Positions 1-10,261 of a stretch of 64,000 nucleotides of DNA are shown here, piece after piece; the first letter of the stretch is position 1; every line of letters starts with the position of its first letter. Source of the stretch: Ignelater luminosus (lineage: Eukaryota; Arthropoda; Insecta; Coleoptera; Elateridae); contig VTPC01091033.1 of assembly GCA_011009095.1 (NCBI GenBank), positions 444,795 through 508,794 of the forward strand, given 5' to 3'. A model generated the notes under the pieces. It was given only the letters and a program-made list of their open reading frames with translations. It was not told where the DNA came from and did not search any database. A program made the position numbers and the translations under genes.

Positions 1-3000
1 GAAAGTTTTCTGGATTAGAGTAGCAAAACATAAAATTGCAGCTTTGCGTACATGAACATTGATGTCATTTCCCCAAGTCAACATGTCTTCCATATCATGC
101 AACAATCTTTCAGTAGGTACAAGTACATATGATGGCAGGGAATGCAGCATATGCATAGCTACATCATCTTCGACTTTTTTCTCGTGAACAATCTTCTTCA
201 CAAGAATGACCGAAGCACGAGTACCAACTAAGGGAAGTAATTGGTGAAGGATTTCCAAGTGTTTTTTGCCTTCTTCTGAAGTTTTACCGCTGATGGTAGC
301 ATAAATATCTCCCATAGTAGCATCATCAAAATTGGCGAGGAAGCGTATTATACGATTAACTACTTGCTCGTGGCTGATATTGGGCTCGTCCATTTGGAGA
401 TGATCTTCATGTATCCATTCTACCATTTCACTCATCATTTTTTTCCAGAACTGGAATGTATTGTTTCTTGTCAACTGTACGACGTCCATTCATAATGTCA
501 GGCACATCTTCTACGCTAGGATCAATTAGTTGATAAGTGAGATCTTCATCGACATGTTCTGAAGTAATTTGAAAGGCTTTTTGGACTGGAACAATATCGA
601 CAAGGTTGAGAGTAACATTTATCAAGACATATTCAGCTTCAGATTTGGCTTGGAATGGGTAGATGTAAATTCCACCAGTGGATTCCATATGTTTCACGAT
701 ATGGTAGCCATCTTGTTTCACAATGACGTAATATTGATGACTATCATGGGACATGGGTTCTTCGTAATGAGCTTCACAGTAGCTGGGCGAAGTACTGATG
801 ATCATACTTTGATATATTGGTCTGGTACTCTTCATTTCATGCATTTTTTGTACAACTAATCTATCGGTCTTGGGTAAAACATTGTAAGCAGCTACTGTCT
901 TACCATAGATTGAATACTCATCAGTCATGAAGGCATGAGCCTTGTCACTATCCAAGTTAACTTTTTCAACGTTCATTTGAAGCATGGCTGCAATAGCTTT
1001 GTGCATGTTGCGCGCGTATATCTTTTGGTGTTTCTCAGTGACGATTTGTTTTACTTGACCATTCTTGTGGTATACAATTTTGAATGGCATAAGTAAATCT
1101 TCGGCTTCTTTGGGTAATGGAAATTCTACAGCTTCGTGTTCATGGCCATAGTGATCTTCGCCATTATGGACCTTGTATTTCAGGTCGGACAATTGTGCAA
1201 ATAATGAAGGGTAACCGTGCTGTAGATGAAGTTTACCGTGCAGATAGAATTCAGAAGCATAGGCTGCAGGGATGATGGTACCAGCTTTGACGAGCGCCTT
1301 ATAATCGTAAACAAATTCTTTGCCATGTTGTATCAGTGTGGAGTGGGCACTGGCGAAAGAAAGCACTGAGAGTGCTGAAAAAGACAAAGAAAGAAATTAA
1401 TTTATAGTAAATAGAAACAATAATGTTGTAGTTGTTAATAAATCGACGTCTTTCGGAATTAGTCCGTATCATTGTTGAAGTATTATAGGATCAGAAGAGT
1501 TTTACCTCTAACATATTGTATTAGTGTGCTCTTCTTTAGTCTTCTGAAGAAGCTTCTTATGAAAGTGAGCAAAATGTTAAGCGTATATAATATTTCATTA
1601 ATGACAAGATTTAATTCCAGAACCATAGATGTTTTTGGTAAATAAATAAAAAATGCCAAAGGTGAGTTATGTGTAGAAGAAGAGAAGATGTTAGAAACAT
1701 GAGCTAAGAATCACGAACAAATATTAATAGATGGTCAAAATAACAATCGAGAAGAGTAGAAAGGAAGTATATAATGAAGAAGAGAGAACAACAGAACCAG
1801 CAGAGAAGAAGTGCTAAATATAATCAAAGAAATGAAGAATGAGAGAAGTGCTGGGTCTCGTGGGATAGAAATAACAACTGATGAAGCAGGCAGGGGAAGC
1901 CGTATGAAACAGGATATATAAATTAATACCATAAGGGAAGCAAAAAATATTACCAAAAGACTGGAACCAATCTAAAGCATGATCAATTCTGAGAGTTGGA
2001 ATTGCTGTTTCATAAACTGATTATGATAAAATGATAATGAACGAATGATTAATTAAGGAAATAACGGAAGTAATGAGATTCATCTTTTTGTATCTTTTTC
2101 ATATTTTAATTTGATAAAATCAAATTTATAAGCAATAAAAACATATCGCGTAGTCAAAAAGTAAAGGTGTATAAAACCAACCGTCATGTACAGTAAGAAA
2201 CATGGGAATTCACAAAAGGCGTGGGAGAGAAAGTAAAAACGTGGGAAAGTAATATTCTAAGAAAAAAGAAGTGGAAATATGAAGGAAGAGAACAAACGAG
2301 GAAGCTAAGTATAAAGATAATAATGCAACAAAATTGACTTGTCCGCATAACCAGAATGGAAGAAGAAAATATAACAAAGAAGGCGTTTGAGAAAGAGGCG
2401 ATCAGAACAAATAGAAGAGGATGACCCAACAAAACATGGTGAGGAACAATCCAAGGAGACCTAAAAGATCTAAAAATCGAAAACTGGGAGAAAACGGCTA
2501 AAGACAGGAAGAAATGAAAAAAAAAATCGAAGTAATTAGCGTACTGGCCTAAAGAGCTCTTATACAAGGTGTTACATATAAGTTCAGTCCCCTATTTCAG
2601 GAGGGAGTTTTAGATTTCAATTTAAGACAACAGTTCTAATAATTTTTTTCTAAAATGCTTCCTAAGAAATAGATACAAAAGAGCACGAAACATTCCTGTT
2701 TTTGATGATAATTATTAAACGATAAGAGATAAATTGGTAAAAGTTGGAGCATAACTAACTATTCAATTTTTTGCAACTCACTTGAGTGGAAATTCGAAGA
2801 TACTTACTGCAATAGACGCTTAGAAAAGAAAAACGGTTAGCTTGAGTGACGACCCAAAGTTCCGTTTTGTAGTACTTACGATTATGACACTAATATTGCC
2901 AAATTCTAAACCCTAGAAAAGTTATGAGGAAAAAAAGAGGCTGTGCCCCCTGCAACAACTGATACCTATGGATATTTTTAAATTTCGATTTTGCTGAGTC

Positions 3001-3919
3001 GTAGTGAACTGGACGGTTAAGTTAAGCTCTGAATTTTATCAACTTGTTTTTTCTTGTTTAATAATTATGACCAAGAAACTGTTTTGTGGTGCCCTCTTTA
3101 GAGAGCTGTACCTTTCTTGGGAAACATTTTAGAAAACTAATAGTGGAACTTACGAGGAAATTTAAAAACAAGAACTGAAATTCAACTGTTAATATTTAGT
3201 ACCAGAAACACATAAATTTTACGGGTCTTCCCCTGAATATTTGGAAATAGGCAACACGTTTTACAATTTACAGCTGGCTTTTCTTTAAAAAGTTCAACTT
3301 TTGTTAATTGAACCATAGTTTGCTGTGAATTTAAAAATTAACAAAAGTCAACCTGTTTATTTTGTTTACTTTCTTTTTGTTAAATAAGTTTTTTTGTTTA
3401 TTATTAAATTATTCTTACTGTGTTTTCTAAGAAATCTTATTTCCAACCAGCATAAATTGAGGAATTTTAACATTGACACGTATTATAGAAAACAAACTAT
3501 ACAAACATGATCCATTTTGTTTTAAAAATCTGTAGTTACACAAAAATATCTCTGAATTGTAAAACGTGTTGCCTATACCCAAACGTTGAGGGGAGGACCC
3601 CTAAAATGGGCATGCTGTATATGTCAGTTAAATATAAGCAACAATATTACAAGTTAGAAAAAAGTATGTGTATCAATTATAATAGATGTTTGTTGTCTGA
3701 AAATAATTATTGGAATTTTTTAAGGGGTAAAATTCAGGTGCATACAACATTTTTATCAAGTTAAATTTGCTCAAATAACATAGAATTTGTTTCTGATAAT
3801 AGAAGGTGCTGATCTATCAACGACAATATTGAAAATTAAAAACAATTGAGTTGATATAGTTAGAAAAAGAAAACATTAGGAGACTTACCAAACAGGATTG
3901 CTGTAGTGCAGTGCCCCAT
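1..3919 (-). CDS. Vitellogenin-like large lipid transfer protein, upstream tandem copy (partial, frameshifted)
   Basis: Second copy of the LLTP gene at 10262-15552, read on the minus strand and running off the window start. Exon 1 (3919-3889) encodes MGHCTTAILF; donor GTAAGTCT; the 2514-bp intron ends at 1375; exon 2 starts at 1374 and continues past base 1. The spliced signal peptide reads into ALSVLSFASA and then the Vitellogenin_N region, highly similar to the other copy (YDYKALVKAGT, ASEFYLHGKLHLQ and KEAEDLLMPFKIVYHKNGQV are near-identical). The frame is broken once, in a run of seven A (plus-strand T, 438-444). Beyond it the expected frame (MVEWIHEDHLQM onward) stays open to base 1, so about 450 residues are otherwise intact. 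A single homopolymer indel could be an assembly error or a recent pseudogenising mutation. Secretion into haemolymph and lipid carriage are inferred from the family. Confidence 0.85.
438..444 (-). other. Frameshift site in the partial LLTP copy
   Basis: Seven consecutive T on the plus strand (A7 in the coding strand), just after codons for PVLEK. Comparison with the intact copy (PVLEHMMGEMVEW) shows one surplus base, or two missing, here. Codons resume correctly at ATGATGAGTGAAATGG. It is the only lesion in the visible coding sequence. Confidence 0.8.
1690..2570 (+). mobile_element. LINE (non-LTR retrotransposon) relic in LLTP intron 1
   Basis: Degenerate reading frames on the plus strand, opposite to the host gene. 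Around 1815-1880 the translation EVLNIIKEMKNERSAGSRGI matches the start of the reverse transcriptase domain of CR1/RTE-like insect LINEs. Around 2340-2530 the tail reads RMEEENITKKAF, then PNKTW, GDLKDLKIENWEKTAKDR, the characteristic C-terminus (GRP-KTW followed by DL--L---W---A-DR-KW). The middle of the polymerase is absent and stops interrupt every frame, so this is a deleted, old copy. It lies wholly within the intron at 1375-3888. Confidence 0.6.
3216..3607. mobile_element. MITE with ~55-bp imperfect terminal inverted repeats
   Basis: A left arm at 3216-3270 (ATTTTACGGGTCTTCCCCTG onward, including GGCAACACGTTTTACAATT) is repeated inverted at 3552-3607 (AATTGTAAAACGTGTTGCC to GGGGAGGACCCCTAAAAT). 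Total about 390 bp with no coding capacity. The target duplication is not clear; superfamily unassigned. It lies in the first intron of the partial LLTP gene. Confidence 0.6.
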
Positions 3920-3932
3920 GATTGATGGATGT

Positions 3933-3970
3933 ACTACTGCAGTTGCAGTGGCAAAGATGTTCTTTTATGT
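3933..3970 (-). promoter_or_regulatory. Core promoter of the partial LLTP copy (TATA box and initiator)
   Basis: On the minus strand, ACATAAAAGAAC (TATA-like, plus 3963-3970) is followed about 30 bases later by TGCAGT (initiator-like, plus 3933-3938) and then a short 5' UTR to the ATG at 3919. Sequence and spacing match the promoter of the intact copy, including the shared AAAGAACATCTTT block just after the TATA box. Confidence 0.55.
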
Positions 3971-3984
3971 TTTAACAATATTGG

Positions 3985-4435
3985 TATTTGACCTTCACCT
4001 CATCAGATTTATGTTATTCTAGAAGTTTGTGGATTACCAAATAGTGATAATAATAATAACTGCTTGAAAATGTAATCAGCGATAACCTTTTACGTTAACG
4101 TAAATATTATATAACTAAAAAACGTCGACAAAACTGCAGGTTGTTTTGCAAATTATTTTTTAGAAATTAACGATAGCCGTTGAAAAACTACATTCAATTT
4201 CTACAAAAATGCATACAAACTTTGGATAATTATTAATAATTTTGTTAAGTATTTAAGCTTTTTAATAACTATTTTATAATCAAAGGCATTGTGGAAAGAG
4301 GTTATACATATACCAATATTTATTTTTTCATCCACGTTTTTTATTATAAAGTTGTAATTCTTAATACACCCGCGAGCAAAAAATTTAGGTGTTTTTGAAA
4401 TTGTGATGTTCTAAGCTTATGTTTGTAAATTGTAA
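3985..4435. other. AT-rich intergenic stretch, nothing recognised
   Basis: Upstream flank of the partial LLTP copy. The first ~60 bases still resemble the flank of the intact copy (CCAAA/CCAAATAGTGATAATAATAATAACTG), so the duplicated unit includes some upstream DNA. I see no further gene or repeat. Confidence 0.4.
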
Positions 4436-4439
4436 ATCA

Positions 4440-4800
4440 TTGTACTAGCAGGTGCTGAGTCATTAGTTTTTGGAGAAATGTTATCTGTGAGTAAGGAGAG
4501 ACCACGAGAAAGATATGATCCAGTTTGTATTGACGAGCGACTTCCATTTGGCGGTGGGTCGGTTATGGTTTGGACAGGAATCTCTTTACAAGCACGCACA
4601 GAATTAGTCTTCATACAGAATGGCTCTCTTACAGCTCACAGGTACATTACGAAAATTCTAGAAGATCATGTTATGCCTTTCATGCTCACAATGGGCGAGT
4701 ATGGCATTTTCATGCAAGATAATGCGAGACCTCACGTAGCGAGAGTTGTCAGAGAATATCTGGATGAGGTGGGTATTAGGTAGTTTGATTGGCCGCCACT
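4440..4800 (+). mobile_element. Tc1-like transposase fragment
   Basis: Open frame 4478-4783 contains RLPFGGGSVMVWTGISLQAR (Tc1 hallmark GGGSVMVWGGI), then NGSLTAHRYITKILEDHVMP and FMQDNARPHVARVVREYL, the block around the second catalytic aspartate of the DDE/D triad. The final SPDLNPIE block with the third catalytic residue is missing: the frame runs into FDWPPL and stops. No N-terminal HTH is found upstream and no inverted repeats are visible, so this is an internal fragment of a Tc1/mariner-superfamily transposon. Confidence 0.75.
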
Positions 4801-4923
4801 TATTCTTTCCGATTCAGTATTGACTATTAACAATGAATTACAATTTTCAAATATACACTTAGAATAGAAAATAACAAAAAAACAACACAATTCCAAAGTG
4901 ACCATTTTTTGCTTGCCAGTGTA

Positions 4924-5200
4924 TACAGGGTGTTAGGTGGGAGATGGCCTCCATTGGGATCTTTTAAACTGTAAGTGATACAAGGTCGGTTAAATGGGTA
5001 AACAATTTGTTCATGAGGAGTACATATCGAAACAGTTGCCAAACCGGACCGATTTCTCATAGCCTACCAGATATTAAGAAAAAACTGATTTCTTTCGAAA
5101 TCTTAAAATCAGTTTGTTTTGAAAACTGCTAGAGGTACGAAAAAATCGTAAAGGAGTAACTTGTAGGGTTTTATACGTAGAATATGATGATTATCCCCAA
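4924..5200 (+). repeat. Single end of a mariner-type repeat (TACAGGGTGTTAGG terminus)
   Basis: Begins TACAGGGTG and continues with ATTGGGATC, then TGTAAGTGATACAAGGTCGG and TTAAATGGG. The same ordered blocks occur in the palindromic repeat at 41429-41918 and the half-copy at 62920-63134 (ATTGGGATCTCGGAAATTGT then GATACGAAGTCGGTTAAATT). Only one end is present. The 3' limit is approximate. Confidence 0.45.
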
Positions 5201-5463
5201 ACGATTGTCAACTGTTTTACACCCGAGATATAGCATAAAGTTGATAGTTTTTTAATGTAATGCTACATGATACAATAATCACTAATCTGTTTAACGCAAG
5301 CATTCATTCGGTCTGCACCGGCATAAGAGTAGACACCTACACATTAAACAGAATTAAGTTTTCTCTAAACTTATTCTATTACTTGAGAATCCCCTTTCTC
5401 ACCCTTAATTACCAAGACAATCAAATTGCAAAACCAATTTCCAAAGCATAACTAACAAAAAAA

Positions 5464-6320
5464 TCAAACCAGAAAAACCCTTTTCTGACAGATCAAATTT
5501 TGATGAGGGTACCACCAGTTATTTAGTCGAAAGAACTCTAGGTGAAGATGGTGAAGGATTTCCATCACCGCGGGGTTCTTTGAAGAAAATGTAGATCGTC
5601 TCAAATCACCGTTTTCACTTGTCGTCTCTCGGACGAGAAGTTTGGGCGGAAACCGGAATCCGCCGTGATCGAGAGGGGGAGGAGGCATGGATCGGAAGTT
5701 ACTCCTTGGTACCCACACCGATGACAAAACTTCCCTCTAGGTCGACGACAGTGGTGGAAATGGTGACCCCGTTGGCGACAGTTCCCTTGTAAAGACCTCA
5801 TGGACTTACCCACCTCTTTACCTCCTACGCTACTACTCCTCTCATTTCCGTCACTTCCTGGTACAATCTGAGACACACCTTCCGATTGAGAACAATCTCC
5901 GGAAGCAAGAAACTCTGCGAATGATATCCAGGAGGATTGGAGGATGATACAGATGTTACCTTCTTGGAAGGAAGAATCTATTAAAAAGGTATCTGACCCC
6001 GGAATCTTTTAGCACTTTGGAAAAAGTGATGAAGAGATTCTCCCTTGAAGCTGTTGGTATTGCATCAGGACTCGGATTGACGAATTCTTTGGGCGGGGGT
6101 TGAACATCTACGAAGATCGCCTGCGTACGACTAACCTCATCAATAGATCCTGACGATACGCTATAATGGCTACAAATGGAAGCAGCATCAAACAGATCTG
6201 ATCGTCTCTTGCCAAGGACCGGACTCTCCTTGAGGATCTGGTCGATTCGATCGTTGAGGACGCAGCACTCCGCAACCAATCCTTGGTATCTCAGCTTTGT
6301 TTGATGATCTGCAAGCGTTT
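5464..6320 (-). mobile_element. LTR-retrotransposon gag fossil (zinc-knuckle gag)
   Basis: Minus-strand open segments at about 6279-5956 and 5876-5464 resemble a Ty3/gypsy-type gag. The downstream part has a paired zinc-knuckle arrangement (NCRQRGHHFHHC followed by FCHRCGYQGV, about 5690-5790). No protease, reverse transcriptase or integrase is visible nearby and I could not pair LTRs. It is a fragmentary, broken copy, probably old, in the spacer between the two LLTP genes. Family assignment rests on the zinc-knuckle pattern alone. Confidence 0.5.
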
Positions 6321-6629
6321 AGATAACCTTACCCTGTAATTTCCTTATCATTTCGAATTGATTACTATTAACATCTCTGCTGAAGGTGTCAAGCGCTATA
6401 CCTAGTTTCCGTACAACTCTCAAATTCCATCTTCGGATCGGTCCATCCATGATCTCTCTAAAACTTTAACAAGGAACAACTCCAAAAGTAAGGACAACCT
6501 ATAACCCGCTGAACTTGAAATACGACCAAGCTGTCTATTTCAATCAACCTAACAATTTATTGTATGTATAACCTCGAGCTCCACGCTTAAGGCGCCATTT
6601 TTGTAACGTAGCATCTACTTATAATGTAA

Positions 6630-7000
6630 TTGTAAAGAGCTTTGCATTGTACGGAGCGGAAAATTGGAAGCTAACAAGAAGAAAATAACAGCTGTCGAAA
6701 TGGATGTTCTCAGAAAGCCATGCAGAATCTCCAGAAAGCAACAAATAACAAATGAACGAGTGGTAGAAATAGCTGACATTGAAGAAACAATCACAGAGGA
6801 CATCACGAAGAAACAGCTTATATGGTACGGCCACATAGAAAGAATGCTACAGTGAAGACTTCCAAAAATAGCACTAGAATGGGTATCAACAGAAAGAAAG
6901 AAGAGAGGAAGGCCTAGGAAAACGTGGGGACGTCCGACGTCAAGTGCCAAAACCATAAAGAATGGAGAAATAGTCTAGAGGTCGGATAGCGAAGACAAAC
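6630..7000 (+). mobile_element. LINE 3'-end relic (C-terminal region of reverse transcriptase polyprotein)
   Basis: Plus-strand translation reads YGAENWKLTRR, EMDVLRKPCRIS, TNERVVEIADIEETI, KKQLIWYGHIERM, then RKKRGRPRKTW. This is the typical order in insect CR1/Jockey-like LINE polyproteins (YG-E-W-L, RRM-RIS, LGHI-R, GRP-KTW). A stop splits it after ERMLQ and everything upstream of the palm-proximal part is missing, consistent with 5' truncation. It may be from the same family as the relic at 1690-2570. Confidence 0.65.
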
Positions 7001-8576
7001 ACTATAAACCGGTCATAACATTACAAGATAATGAACTCTAATTGGTGCCAGATGATTTGATCGGGAGTAGAACGGAATAAAACTTCTTTACGGATAAGAA
7101 CTACTTGCAGCGGAAGTCACGAGATTGCTTAACCCTCCACGGCGACTCAGAGAAAAAACTTCCCGCTGTGCGAAGGAAATCTCTATAAAACAAAACCCCA
7201 ATTCACAGGTGTGGTAACAAGCTAAAGAAAAAAACAAATATCTCCCATGAGACCTAAAGAGAAAACAAAACAAAGCTCACTTGCTCTCGCTTGATTGAGG
7301 CTTGTCACAAAACTCGGAGATTTTAGCACCCCTGGATACAAATACCAGCAGAGAATTCGCCTACAAGAAGTCTCGTCTGCGCAAGCGAAGCTAAGACCAC
7401 CCCAAGGCGAACTCGATCCAATCAGAAATCCCGGATTTCAGAAGTTAAATTTTTAAATAAACAACAGAATACTTAGAGATGAAAATTCTGGTAACTCATT
7501 AACAAGATCGAGCCGCAATATAGGTAAAAAGTCGATAAGATTTTTCACCCCAACGAGAAGGTAAATCGTAATAAGAAAAACACCAACCCTTACCAAATCG
7601 CTAACTAGATCTACATTGAAATAAATTAAACAGAAATCCAAGTAACAGCTTTGACAGTTCAAAACACTGCAAAAATAAAATAAGTTTAAATGTTGGAAGA
7701 ATTATACTCTGCGTCCCGCTTGCTATAATAAATAAAATTGAAAAGTTCGTCAACCCTAATTGATCTCAAAATAAAGAAGCTACCAAAAAGGTAATCAGCC
7801 TATCAGTGTGAACTCACAACAAATACCATAACCTCTTCAACAAGAGAAAAGTACTAAAAAAATATAAGAACACACTGAGAGCACAGATTAAATACCACAC
7901 ATGTAACGAAAACAAAAACTGATTGTTACAGGTTATTCATGAAAAATTAATTTAGTACCCTATTTAATATTGAAACTTATATATTTGAGAATTTTTACAA
8001 TTCAGAAAACTGTTTGATACTACAAGAGTATATTTGAACGCACGTATAGCCAAGGGGGTATGTAATATTTTTTACGCCCTTTCAACGTCCCAAGGACTGT
8101 AATGAATCATTACGTCCCTGTTCCAAACGAAAATGAATTTAGTTTACGGGTGGAAAAATATTGTACGTTCCATGAGAGTAAGTAATACTACAGTCTCGAC
8201 GTGATCACTCTCTCGGCTTCGCCTCGGGCGCAATATTCACATCTCGACTGCAACAAATTACTATCCTCCCTTGGTACGTAAATAACTATTATTAAAACTC
8301 TAAATAATACCTTATGCGAGATGCAGCTTTTTGTGAAAATATGTTGAACAGCTCAAATAGTAGTGAAACGACATGAAGTAATGAATTAAATGTATCTCAA
8401 GAAGACATACTATTACTACATACTATATTAAAGTACTGAAACCAAGGTACAAAAAAATGGGTTGAAGGTAGTTGATCATTTACGAACTTGCGATCAACTA
8501 CGTTGTTAAAGATTGCTTTGCCTGTTATGCCTTCCCTGTTGTTTAGGTCATCTTTGACCTAAGGTGCAGTCTTATA
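7000..8576. other. No gene recognised; one GC-richer repeat-like patch at 8045-8290
   Basis: AT-rich DNA with no convincing coding frame. Between about 8045 and 8290 base composition shifts (CTCTCTCGGCTTCGCCTCGG). Weakly inverted flanks (TTGTACGTTCCATGAGAG and CCTCCCTTGGTACGTAAAT) suggest an old palindromic repeat, but the family is unknown. Confidence 0.35.
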
Positions 8577-9395
8577 ACATGCGATCATTAAAATTTCAAT
8601 TTCTATATGTCTTAGGTTAATCCATTCTCAGAAAAAATTACCTGTCAACTTGACAGTTTGAATTTGTTTTAATAATTGGTTTTGTGATTTGTTGGTTATG
8701 TATTGGCATTGGTTGGCGTGCGTGTGTCTAAGCTACCAAAGCCACTTGATTGTAATACAAAGTACCGACACCAAACAAAAGACGATCGCAAATTGAGCTC
8801 AATAACGATTTTCTCTCTGCTAGAGGCGCTGTTGATCTGCGTTAAATTTGACAAATTTAAACGTCAGCTTATAAGTTTGAAGTTATTAAAACTTAAATCT
8901 TAGAGAAAAGTAATAAATAATGCGTTTTCGGAAACTTAACTCGTATTTCTGATCCGATCATACAAATTACATGATAGAGTTATTTGGGTGAACTCGATTT
9001 ATTCAGTAACGGTTGGTAACCCTACAAAATCTGTTTTACAGCAATTTATAATAAAATAATTGTGAAAGTGATGACGATGACGACGAGGTAATAGAAAATA
9101 TACATTTGCTCATACAAACCTTGCAAAGAATACGCAACAATAAGGCATTAATAATTGCTTTTTTCTAACATTTAAATTTCAATAATCTCAAACTTACAAA
9201 CTGACGTTTAAACTTGTCAAATTTAACGTAGATCAACAGCACCTCAGGCGGAGAGAAAATCGTTATTGAGCTCAATTTGCGATCGTTTTTTGTTTGGTGT
9301 CGGTACTTTGTATCACAATCAACTGGCTTTGTAAGCTACGTTCTACGTAAAAATTTCATAGCTTACCAAGAACTGAAATTTTAATGATCGCTTGT
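8577..9395. mobile_element. TA-flanked foldback MITE, Tc1/mariner-like, 819 bp
   Basis: Ends ACATGCGATCATTAAAATTT and its inverse AAATTTTAATGATCGCTTGT, each flanked by TA (8575-8576 and 9396-9397). Inside, a second inverted pair of roughly 170 bp (about 8735-8890 against 9185-9340) shares the blocks ATTGAGCTCAATAACGATTT / TTATTGAGCTCAATTTGCGA and AAGTACCGACACCAAACAAA and their complements, so the element can fold into a long hairpin. A shorter relative sits at 48428-48644 and one arm alone at 46757-46833. No transposase. Confidence 0.75.
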
Positions 9396-10200
9396 TAGAA
9401 AGAAACAATGCTATTCAGGGTGTTTTGAAAATGACTGCAAATATTTGGCAGGTGTATTCCTCGACAAAAATTAAGCCTACTTTGCAGTATTACTTTTTTC
9501 CCTAAAGTGCTTGCTTTTTCAACATTTCACGAATTTAAGGTCAGATATTAGAATGAAATTTTCTACAGGCTCGTTACTCTAAGATGTGTACTATTTTAGG
9601 TAATCTCTTCTTTGATATTCCTAACAAAGGCGCGACATCGGTTGGGGGGCGCCTACCCCACTATAAAACAAATTGTTACGCTACTGAAAAATTAAAAAAC
9701 TTTAATTTTTGGAATCAACAGCCGATTTAGCAGTCTCTCTTGCATTTTTCCTGTGGAATGCATAAGTGTGGTAGGGTTGAATTTACAAAGCTCTGCAATT
9801 TGAAAATTTTTTAAATATTAATCATCCTCTTAATTAATCAGAAGATCAAAATAAGAGGCCACAGCTTAGAGACTGAAGTTTGTCACTGATGCATGGTTTT
9901 TAAAACCAAATGCTTTTCTCTCGAAAAGTATTAATTTTTGAAAGTTACAATTTGGCAAGGTTAAAACTTATATAGATAGTCACTTCCAGAAAAAAATCAG
10001 CCAAATCCATGTCAATGACAATTTCCCATTCTTACTTGGCCACGCTCTTTATTTCGATTTTCTATCCATTTAAGCAGATATATTTCATTATCACATAAAT
10101 ATTGTGCATGCCCTTTATAATGATTTTCTATTCATTTAAGTAGATATATTTTACTATCACTCAAAAATAACGTGCATTCTAGTAATAGAAACGACCATAA
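9396..10200. other. 3' flank of the intact LLTP gene; a 66-bp-period direct repeat near its end
   Basis: No coding sequence seen. At 10056-10085 and 10122-10151 the sequence GATTTTCTATYCATTTAAGY followed by AGATATATTT occurs twice (66-bp period; similarity continues ~25 bases to a GTGCAT block). It lies just beyond the polyadenylation signal of the LLTP gene. Confidence 0.5.
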
Positions 10201-10213
10201 ATATTGTAATGCT

Positions 10214-10219
10214 TTTATT
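10214..10219 (-). terminator. Polyadenylation signal of the intact LLTP gene
   Basis: AATAAA on the minus strand, 43 bases after the TAG stop (10264-10262), the expected position for a short 3' UTR. Confidence 0.6.
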
Positions 10220-10261
10220 AAAATTATGTTTTTTGTACAGTAACTAATTTACATAATCACT

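Noticed and set aside
569-859. Plus-strand open frame of 96 codons, and similar plus-strand frames across 10856-14786
   Set aside because: Antisense shadows of the LLTP exons, whose minus-strand frames match a known family.
9620-9670. GC-rich GGGGGGCGCCTACCCC patch, considered as a structured RNA
   Set aside because: A short imperfect hairpin only; no tRNA-like or other known RNA features.
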